Positions 53,301 through 64,000 of a stretch of DNA of 64,000 nucleotides are shown in pieces. Location of the stretch: contig VWYX01000721.1 in the NCBI GenBank assembly GCA_013396525.1, forward strand, positions 124,001 to 188,000, read 5' to 3'. Source of the stretch: Chaetorhynchus papuensis. Its lineage: Eukaryota; Chordata; Aves; Passeriformes; Rhipiduridae. Every line of letters starts with the position of its first letter. Position 1 is the stretch's first letter. Below the pieces are notes generated by a model, which made no database searches, had not been told where the DNA came from, and saw nothing but the letters and a program-made list of their open reading frames with translations. The translations under genes and the position numbers were made by a program.

Positions 53301-56300
53301 AAGAAAAAGAAAAAAAAAAGTCAGCAGTGGCTTTGTCTCTGAAGAGATAAGAAAGTAGAACATGTTGGTCTGCAAGAAAATGAGAGCAGTTAAAACAGCC
53401 AACTGAACTAAAAGATAACAAAGAAAAAGTCTGAGCTTATTTTTGCATAGGTTTTTGGTTATTATTAGGCACAGTAGAGATCATTTCTGTTATTCAGGTT
53501 TTGTCCCCTAGACTATGGATACCATGACTTTACTTCCTCAGTCTTTCTCTTCTGAGTCACTGTTGCTCTCAAGTCACTACTGCTGCTATTGCACACAACA
53601 TTATGCTGCTGTTCAGAGTACCTCTAAGGTTCAGATTACTGTGAAAAGAGTGAACTAATAGGGTAAGATTCATGTGGAAATCTGCTTTCTTCATTGACTT
53701 TTTGGAGAAATGTTATTTTGAAATGGTACACCATGGAGAAACAGTGAAGTTACTGCCAGCATGAACAGTGAACTGCAAGTGTTGAAAACTGATTTCTGAT
53801 TTAAAAAGTCTTTTTGACCTTTTGTTTAAAGCCTTTAAGTTTGATCATTAGATTCTCCCCTACTTCATGTGACACTGTGGCAGCTGAGTCTGTCTGAGAG
53901 GCTTGAGCTGGAACATGGCATCTTGGTTTTGAAATGTCTGTGAGGCAGCTGCTAGCAATGTGTCTTCACTGTGGCCCTCAAACTCATCAATTTCTGTTGA
54001 GCCCAGCCTGGCTTACCATCCTAGAAAGCTGCAAGGCACAGCTGTTTTTCTAGGCTTTTTCTAGGCGGGGTACAAGAAAACATCACTTTTTCTTGAAGAG
54101 TCTTTTGTTAGCAATGACAGATTTTTTTCTGAATCACAGTTTAATTTAATTACCACATAAGTCCATGTTTTGTCATCCTGTAATTTCAGTAATGTGTATT
54201 AAAACATATGTATCAGGACTGGCTGCAATGTTAAAATGGCTTTGTGTTATCTTTGCAACACTGAGCCAAACTGCACATGTTAAAATGCAATCACAATACA
54301 TTGCTTAACCAGATAGATACGATCATCTGAAGTCTGTCCAGACAAAGATGTAAAGCATTTTTTTCACACAAGTTATTCAGCTTTTAATTTATCCCTGATT
54401 ATATAACCAAAACACATTTTTCAAAATGTAAGAGCAATGGTGGCTCATTTCACTGTCAGACATCACAGTGCTGCTACAGCTGACAAGTTTTATAATTAAC
54501 CACACCAAAACAAAACTAGGTCTCTGTGCCTTAGGCTCAAGCTTTTCACATTGTGAAGCATGAACTGCATAAATGACATTTTGTTAGGGATGTACACTTC
54601 AACATTATTACGGAATGGTTTTACTCCATTCTCCTGGGAGGTTGAAAATGGAGATCTAAATAGAGGATCAGCCAGTTTTCACAAAGGAGACAGAAAGGAA
54701 AAAAACCCAGAAAATCCGAACTGAGGAAATGAAATGTGTTTGCACAGGATTGAAATTCATAATCCAATTACTCGTAAAAGCCCAATGGAAAACATAAAAA
54801 AGCCTAAATACACAAAATGAAATAGCAAGGACTTAAATAAGGCTACTTTACCTAAAGTATTCTGATTACTACTGCAGGACACATATCTATTCTGCAACAT
54901 CATTCTTAGAAAAACCAGAAAAAAGCTTTTCATATAGTACAATTGCATATATAATGAAAAAGGAGATATAAAAATAGAACATGAAGTAAGGATGCTAGCA
55001 GAAGCAGTGTCTCATGTGCCATGTGTGTTTCTGTTCCAGTTCCCAATTATCCATGGCTGATACCTTAAAAATATCATTTATGATGGAATTTTTTGGAGTA
55101 GTATCTGAAAATGAAGTCTTTGTTTGTGTCTGAGAGAAACAGAAACTATTTTTATGATTCCCGAGTGCAAGGAAACAAAAACTAGACTGCACAGAAATAG
55201 TAATTCCCACTATAAAAAATGTCTTCCTAAAATTATTTTTGAGAAGTTTTAAAGGCTGAAGTGAATGAGGGTTCAAAGATGGATCTGCCTTTGAAGCGAC
55301 ATGCACAGAGACAAACGGGCTCAGACGTGAGAGCTTTTGAAAATCTTGTGCAGTTTGGTAGCTGAACTCCCAGGCATGGCTAAGGCAGGATGTGATCAAC
55401 ACGCAGGAACCTTCTGCTACACGACCAAATGAGTGCCTAAATGCATCACTGCAGAGGCCTCGAGGGCAAACAACAAAGCTCATCTATTTTTCTACAGCTT
55501 TTACCAGACTGAGAGGTACACAAGGGCTTTGGAGTCAGAGGGAAGTTGCTGTAATGGCGAACGAGTATTGGTTTGCCCTAATGAATCTTTTGGATCAATT
55601 TATGCCTGTACAACAATGTAGGTCACAGAAATATACCAAATTATGCTTGAAATACTCAAGAAAATCAGGAAATTATTTATATTTTTGAAAAATAGTAAGG
55701 TGTGTCAATACCAACAAGAATCTGACTATATCAAAGGTAACTGATTATCTGATTAAGATGGAAGGTTTTAACAGGATTAATTTCACATGAGACAAATAAA
55801 ATCAGATGTTATGCTTTAAAACAAAGGTTCATCTGTGCTCAAGGAAAAACACATTCTTTCAATGCCAAAACTAACTATCATCCCAGAGCAGGAAAAACCA
55901 CCAATCAGTCTGCATTTCCTAGAGTGCCTAACAAGCAGTGTAAACCCAAACTCTGGTATATTTGCTGGATTTACAGTGTCTAGCTAGTCTTTGGGTTGGG
56001 CTGTAAAACCTACTAACTTATTCTGGTGGTGTTCCTGAAAAGAATAGGTTACCAAAATTCTTTGCTGAGAAAAACTGAAGTGGTTTTTTCCTTTGATGCT
56101 GTATATGTTCTAGGCACTATACTAAACACATGAGAAAAAAAAGAAATTAATATATGTTTAATTGCTTCTGCTCTTTGAAGCCAGAGTTCCACAGTGCCTG
56201 GTTTGGTTTTGCTAGTCTGCAGCAGCAACACTTCAAATGTGCCAGCGAAATAATCCTGCCAGCACCACCACCAACTCTGTATCCTGCTTTGGGTTTAGTA

Positions 56301-59300
56301 ATGCTGCATCTCTAGAATATATATTTCTAAGTTAATGAAAATATTGACGGTGACAATCAGTTTCTCAGATGAAAGCTCCACCCTGTGGACAGTTTGTGAT
56401 TCCAGCTGTTTGGCAGATACCACTTCTGGACCAAGCTGTCAGGCAATGGTGTCATGCCTAAGGCACGATGAAAAGGAATAAAATAAATGGTACAGTGTTA
56501 ACACGTGCTGAATCAATGCTATTTACTTCAGAAACAGGAGTAAAGTTATGAACTTTTAAAAATCAAAACCTTTTCATATTGTTTCAGAAAGTCCTCCTCA
56601 TTTTAGCAATGCATTTACTGTCATTATTAGTACAGTATTTTTTTTGATTTAGGACTTTGTGGAATACAGAGAGACTTAATGATGTATTCAACTGTTTTCC
56701 AGAGGAAAGGAAGTACAGACCCGTATGAACCCTTGAGAGCAGCTACAGGAATACCAAATGATTGGTCAGCCATGGTAATTCTTGGCTCCTAAATTATTTT
56801 AAATATATTATAACAAAGCTTGCACATTATCACATGAAAGCTTTTGTTTTCATAGGCCTGCACAGGAGCACCCTATAAATTTCGCTACACTGGGCTTTCA
56901 TTCACATCTTTGTTACCACAGCACTGCGAGACAAAAAACAGCCACAGAAACAAAGGAACACTTCTAATTCAAGTATAATAAATGCAGATAGCCAATGCAC
57001 TGGAAGACTACAGGAATAACTCTAAAATTTGTAAATCCAGAGAAACATAATTACAGGTAACACTTTAGAGTAACACTTCATTAATGTGAACATTAATTCA
57101 GCTTAAGGAAGAGATACTCTTTTATGATAGCTAAGTGATGCTTGACAAGTTGATAGCAGAATCCTTAGGCAACTACAATTAAGGAAAAACCCAAACAAAT
57201 ATAAGGTCATATTCTTTCCCCATATTGTGACAAAGATGAAATAACATTTTAGAAATTCTAGTGTACTTTGACATGCTGCTATGTTGTTTTTGACCACAGT
57301 GGCTTGAGTTTTATACAGTCTGGAAGGACTGCGTTCTCTACTGCAGCAGACATCAGAAAATACAGGATGCCTGTGTCTCATTACTCTGTGGTTCCTGGAA
57401 ATTTAAGGGATGCAGAGAATGACCATGAACAGAAATGACTCCTGGTTTGGTTGTGTGCCTGGGAAATGCAGTCAGCAAGGGGAATAATGAGAAGAACAGT
57501 GAAATGCAGCTGTAGCGAAGAGAATGGACAAGGACAATGCTCATGGAGAGGCAAGAATAGGTTAACTGAGGGGTGGGGGAAGTTGTGGAAAGGATGAGAA
57601 GCGGGTAGTCACTAAGAAAGCAGGAGATGATTCCTCATGGAAGTTGGACAGAAGAGCTGGGCAACTGAATCTTATTCATAGCATCCATGGTGCCTGGTAA
57701 AATGCACAGAATATGGTTTGGGGAAAAGAAAAGGCAGGAAATAACACGAGGGATGCTAACAGCAAGAAAAGGCTTAGTAAGCATCAAATGATACATCAAA
57801 AGTCTGAATCAGTAACTTCAGACATGTGAAAGAACGCTAATGAAGCAAGTAATAATTGTAAAAGTGAAAAACACTGTAACAGACACTGTGTTTGTGCATG
57901 AGTTTAATGAGTCAGACGCAAACTATTACTTTTAAGGTAGAATTCTCTTTCCTATGAAAGCATAAAAATAATATTCAGCTTCTCAGGTTTCTGAGATTCC
58001 CTTGCTGAAGTTTCTCTCCCAAACAGCAGGAGCAGATGCCAGAGCTTCTTTTCCTGCTGCTTTCAGGAGTACGCACTTGTAGTTTGAAATATATGGGCCT
58101 CTGACAGTAATCAGTAATCCCTTCTCTAATAATTAACCATCAGCATTAACCATGGCTCTTAAATAAACGTATTTTAGGTCAAAACTTCCAATCAAAATAT
58201 TAACTTTATCTCAGGATTAGATAATGACTTTCTGATAAAACAGAATGAAATTGGTAAGCCCTCACTTTGCAAACAAAGAGTGATACAGTTAGCACAATGT
58301 TGCTTATTATTGCAACTGCTGTAGTAAGATAAGGTGCTTTTTCTAAAATGTAGATCTACAAAGAAGTAGCAGCAAAACCATTTAATGAAGATTTCAATAT
58401 TCAAGAAAAGCACCAACAAAGGATCATGTCTCAGTATAAACCAATTTTTCTGGTATTTCAGGGGCTATTTAAGAAGAACCTCTGGCAGTTACAGACACAG
58501 CTGAATCATTTTCTGCAGTTTGTGCCTTAAGAGTAGTAATTTCATGTACAATATGAGCTTTGGTGTTCTGAATTAAACTTCTATTTCAACAAAAAGCATT
58601 TCTAGACAGGAAAAAGAACCAAATAATTATTTTTATGTTTTAGCTAATCATTCACAAAGAAAATATTCCAATATATTCAGCATTGTTTTACCATACATAT
58701 TGCTGCTATAGAAGTCCGAGACCATCAATAAATGAAGACAATGTGAGAGGATGCTAAAAGCTTACTGCCTGATTTCAGAAAATATTTTGATCTTAATATG
58801 TAACAACAGATTGTCAATGTCCATGCATCTCACAGACTGCATGTTAATTAATTAGACTTGATGATCAAGAGCTCTGTCTTTTCAATTATGTTTTAACAAA
58901 ATGATTTGTAAAATCAGGGCACTGCCATTGGCTAATGGACAATCCATAAAAGATTCAGACTACAGGACTGAAGTTACAGATACCAAAATATATCTGTGAA
59001 AATGACTAATTTATGATTAATAGATGGCTCAGTGCATTACAATTTTTTTCCAAAAGTAAGAAAAAAATCTTTAAAAACTTCAAGACATCTGGGATATCTT
59101 CAAAATGCGCATTTCAATCAACATTGTGTTCCCCATGAGGAAACTTCACAGAATGCTTAATGTATTTTGTTATATGTTTTCAAATTCTCCTTCTTAGTAT
59201 ATATTCTTGGAAATTCTTACCAAGAATATTACCTGCAGCATTTGAGCTGAAAATAAAAATCTCATGGAACCGCATTTAAAGGTTTTCCTCATATAGATCT

Positions 59301-62300
59301 GAGCCTTACAGAGGGCTTCTTCATGCTCTCACAGCAAAATGTTTCCAAACTGAAATATAGCAGCTGACATTCAACCGAAAAATATGTTCCAAGTTGTTGT
59401 GGTTAGTAAAACAAGAGTGCCCTCTGTCGATGATGAACTCGGGATCAACCACTTGGGCACAATAAAATATATTCTGCTTGAAATCAGTCAAATTAAGGAT
59501 AACTGCCTCCCTATTCCCACAGAAACTGATTCTGAAGTTACGAAATGTTTGAACTAAAATGGAAAAATTCCACTTTACAGAGAACCCATGGACTTCTTCA
59601 CTAAAATAACGAAAAAATAACATTTTTGTGAGAAAGAGTTTTACCTCTTCATAATAACGGAGATTATTCTCAGCCACATTAGTGAATGATGATCTCATAT
59701 CCCACTGCATGTTCTGCTTCCACCTGTCCCAATCCGCTTTCAGAGCATTATTGGCACGTTCAACTTTGTCTTCAAGTTTCCCAATCTCTTCTGAGAACTA
59801 AATATTAATTGTAAACATTAAAAAATATTAGGAAAATCACCATTTCCAAAATTATTGAAATCAACTGACTGTAGTGGAGACAAAGAGAACTGCAGAACTA
59901 AGGTTGGTATTTAATTTAGCAAAAAAAGTAATTCCTCAGGGATAAACTTAAAATTAATTTGTAATTAATAACTCACTACAATTTCTGAAATATTAATAAC
60001 AGAAAATAAAGATTAGAATTAAAGTGTTCCTGGAGATATTTTTATTCGCTGAGAAGTTACAGAGTCTGGCACCTCTTCACTAGCACTTGACAGTAATGCA
60101 TCTAAAAAGTAAAGTATAGAGGGCTTTACTGAAGCCGAATAAATTGTACAAATTAGATTTGGGCAGAAAAACTGGGAAAACCCTGGCAGAATCTTTGATA
60201 ACAGGAGAAAACAGAATGGGGAGAAGACAGCAGAAATCAAAATCACAAACTTTCTGATTTCTTGCCTGTCACATTACTACCTTTTCTTGTGGAACTGTGT
60301 GTTACCATATGAGGGAAAAAGAAATACAGAAGCAGAGAAAGAAATTAATTGAAAGGACTTCTACAGAGAAGAAACTCTTCACAGCAATCTAGGACCCAAA
60401 ACCTTGAGGTGTACTCTACAAACATTACGTGCTTCTAATTACTGTAGATGCACAAACTGACTTTCCAGCTAATGGGAGTAAGTGGACAGCAGCCCTCTCT
60501 TTAATGAGTTTTCTGGTCTTCTCAGTAATTTGGTTACCTATTGTCGTTTTCTAATCAGCTGTGTCAGTTCTGGCTGGCACCTAGTCACACAACGAGGTAC
60601 ATCTCCTGTGGCTACACTGCAAAATCAGCTGCTGGGACTGCAGAGCCGCTGTCTGCAGCAGGAGGCAGGGCAGGCACAAACACCACCAAAATAAGGAACA
60701 TCAAGCAGGAATTCCTTGAATTGCTTCCATTGCAACTCAGGCTCCATACATTTCTTCTTCTTCCTTATATTCTGCCATAAAGCAAATAGTTTCTTCCTCA
60801 TACCACACCTGTAAAGTTGGATAGCTACTTTTGCTTTCTGCAGAGCTTGTGTTTTCATCGACAGGAAGTTCAGAATTCCAGGACTAACTTCCAGAATTTT
60901 TAAGGAATGCTTATGCTACTGGTAGAACACAGAAACATCAGAACTCAGAGACATGGAAAGTCTTGGTGCACAGCCTCCAGCTTGGACCATGCAAGGGAGA
61001 ACAGTGATCAAGTGCAACAGCAGTGATGCTGCCATCAGACACAAACTGAATCATCAAACACTGCCTGAAATGGTCACAGAATCTGGATCCCATTCAGCTC
61101 TTAAAGAAGCCAAAAACTGCTTAGCTAGTAAAACTGAAAATTTCATCTGAATGGATGTTATCCACAGTCCATAATGAACATTTTTACTTAGATTTGATTT
61201 CTACACTGATTTTCTTTGCCACACTTCTAGATTAATAAAATACTGGTTATTGATCAGGAATAAAATGAAAAAAAAATTCTACTTTACTGAAAAGCCCAAG
61301 TTCAATTATCTGGCCAGACCACTAATCAAGCTACACAGAAGGGTAATTTCAACTACCCACACTGTATTTGAAATAAAAAGGTTAATCCAAAGTTTAAATG
61401 TGGGGGAATTACTTTTAAAGGACTTACAGACAACTGGATTTGGTATTTTGACCATGTTCCATGCTAATTGCCTTTCCTTCAAATACCAAAAAACGAATGC
61501 GCACAGAATACTGAAAACGATGACATTTTAAAGATGATTTAGAGTAGGAAAGGCAGTTGAATCCATTCTCTGCTTTTGCAAAAAAAAAGTTCCTATATGG
61601 GAATGTACTAGTCTACACACATAAAGAACTCCTCTGACTTAGAAGTCCTGGCTGCAGCGGCTTGCCCTTACCTCGTTCTCTATAACTTTAAGTAAGTTAT
61701 TTTACAGGGGTTTTTTGTCTGGCCTTTTCTAGGAACTATGAATTTCTTCCACACTGTAGTCACAACATGATGTGGACAGGCAGACTCTGTTATACAACTT
61801 TGCCTGGATATGCAGTTTAAACATCCCACTCTAAAGTCCCAAAGAAACCACATCTTGTATTAAGGCAAGGGTTGGACTTAAGGTCTAAAGACAGCATTAT
61901 GCCATGTCACCATGTCAAGTAGAGACGTTTAACATCTACTACTTCAAAACTGAAAAAACCCATCAATGCTACTCTCTTTAGCTGCCATGACAGCAGAAGT
62001 GAAAGAAGAATGGCTTGGTCTTAACAAAAACATCTACCGAGTGTGTTCCTCGTTTACAAGGTGTAAATTGTTGCAATTGATCCTGCAAATTAAATAGTAT
62101 TCTGAATCCATTTGCTCACATTGATCCCACTGAGGCAGCCAGTGAGAGAAATGAAATCTCCCATCAGTGATCGCCAGAGGCCAGCACAGCGCTCATCAGA
62201 TATGGGACCAGGGCACAGGAAGGTGGGAGCCCCGGGTTGCTAGAGTGCTACCAGACATGAATGGTGTGACCTGCAGCCAAACAGACCTGGCCCAACAGCC

Positions 62301-64000
62301 AAATCACCTGGTAAGTGACACATTTTACACTACCTCACTATGCAAAATAGCATGGATTTCTGTCTGCTACATGAATTAATCCTACAGCTTGATGATACTA
62401 ACCCCTTTTTAGCCTGGAGTTAAAACACAAAATATATTCAGAATGTAACAGATTCAGCATTTCATCTCTTTACTACTCGGTTTCAAGCCTGAACACTAGA
62501 ATCCTTAAGTTGGCATTTAATGCTTATCTCGCTCTGTCAGAGCACATTATAGCAACCTTTTGTCAGAATTATTATCAGCCCTAGTGGCAAGACTAAAACT
62601 GTTAAAAATGCCCAAACCATAGAGGGATACACTGGCATTGCTGTGTAGCCTTCAGGATGGAGTGTGGAAGTGATGGAGCAGCATGTCCCAGTATCTTTAC
62701 AGCCACAGCTCTGGAGGTAAGAAATGTCTAGATAAGCAGGAGGATACCAAAGTCCTCTCCAATATCTCTGTCAGACCCTGCATCCAAAATCAGTCTTCAA
62801 ACCATCCATACCCTGAACAACTGCCTCCTTCATGGACCAAATTTTGGAGTGGAAACCAAGGTTTTGGCTTTTTTAGCAGCACCACAAGCAGCCTTCTAAC
62901 ACTGCTCAAGAAAACATTTTCTTTCCCAGCTGATGAGCCTAATGTTCTGTAAGGTTTAATTTGCACTTCCAGCCTATTTCATCTGCACTGACCTTGAGGA
63001 TGTTTTGCATTCTTCTGCTGTACAACCTCGTGTTAAATCATTTAATGTTTGCTGTGACCAATGCTAAATATCTCACAGCCTTTTATCAGTGCTAATGACA
63101 GTCTGAGACTCCTTATCTGTGGTGGAAATGTACTTCAAATGAGATTAGGGTTCATGCCACTCATTGTCAGCAAAATTTCTGGCTACTAGATTGCACTGAC
63201 AAGTTCAATCTGACATCTATGAGATCATTAGAAGCTACAGGAGTTCTGTTTAGGAATAGATATGTGCAAATACGCCCTAACTCAGTGTTTGACACCCATT
63301 CCAACAACATACCTGTGTTATAACCACCTTTTATCATGAAATCAGTCCGGTTAGAAGTGTCAGAAAAATATTTCAACACAGTAAAAATGATAACAAAGTA
63401 AAAAAATGACCAAGAAAATAGTTAAGTCATTTGAATGGTTAAATATAGCAGTACACCATTCTCTGTTGCCAAACTACCCTTACTAGAAAAAGGCTTCAGC
63501 TTCTAATTAAGAAAAGTCTTCAGGATACAGCTGCCACTCAATTAGAGAACACAGGATTTTATTATCAGATTAGACTAACAGACATCTGTTTTACTGCTCT
63601 TCTGAGACTGCAAGGAGAACCAGGCTCTCAAAAACAGGGTTCTCTGAAATGAGTAACAAATAGAGGGGCTGGATAGATAAAGCAAAGTTCTGAACACCTG
63701 GGCAATCACAGCGTCAAAGCCTTTACCAAACTGTAAATGCAGATATGGAAACACATATACAGTAAAAAAAAATAAGTTTGGGCAAACTGATTTCAAAATT
63801 CTACTGGAAGCAAGTACAAACATCTCATGATGGAGTACTGTCAATATCAAATCAACATGGTACGATCAATACTATGCTAAAATAAAAACATTCCTTGTTT
63901 ATTTGTAACAGTTCAGGAAAAGGGAGTGCATGCACGCTGTCTGAGAACTCCATCAGATTATAACAGAAATGCATCCTGAAAAGATGGCATGTCCTGCCAG

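Overview
This is a vertebrate nuclear window, almost certainly avian. Coding sequence is split into short exons with GT/AG introns. The repeats are a CR1 LINE 3' end and long terminal repeats of bird endogenous-retrovirus type, with no mammalian Alu or L1-like sequence. Only two protein-coding genes can be supported, and both are partial. Most open reading frames in the window are chance frames in non-coding DNA.

Region 1-18080, + strand: the 3' end of PLPPR5 (phospholipid phosphatase-related protein 5, also LPPR5/PRG5). Three coding exons lie at 5621-5797, 7433-7552 and 15894-15926, all joined in phase 0. They encode the last two membrane segments, the degenerate third catalytic motif and the cytoplasmic tail ending in EVT. 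The first coding exons lie left of the window. Poly(A) signal candidates are at 16493 and 18071. The last intron contains a compact CpG-rich patch at about 12549-12715.

Region 18080-51400: about 33 kb of gene desert between two convergent genes. It holds two related avian ERV-type LTRs (25223-25800 and 36348-36933). The second is followed by an ERV-derived segment with a 640-base assembly gap (37337-37976) and a roughly 50-bp minisatellite, ending in another LTR terminus near 38437. It also holds a CR1 3' end (41184-41390), an older CR1 scrap (46646-46705), microsatellites, a 44-bp inverted repeat (31042-31085), and several AT-rich blocks that look like candidate conserved non-coding elements.

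Region 51400-64000, - strand: the 3' end of SNX7 (sorting nexin 7, a PX-BAR protein). The final coding exon is 51716-51796 and the penultimate one is 59645-59790; the rest of the gene lies right of the window. The tail-to-tail PLPPR5/SNX7 order matches the arrangement I recall for human chromosome 1p21.

Nothing in the window amounts to a new biological system. The observations most worth checking are the PLPPR5 C-terminal isoform choice, the Asn at the catalytic His position, a possible 72-nt + strand exon inside the last SNX7 intron (56703-56774), the intronic CpG patch, and the gap-spanning minisatellite in the ERV remnant.
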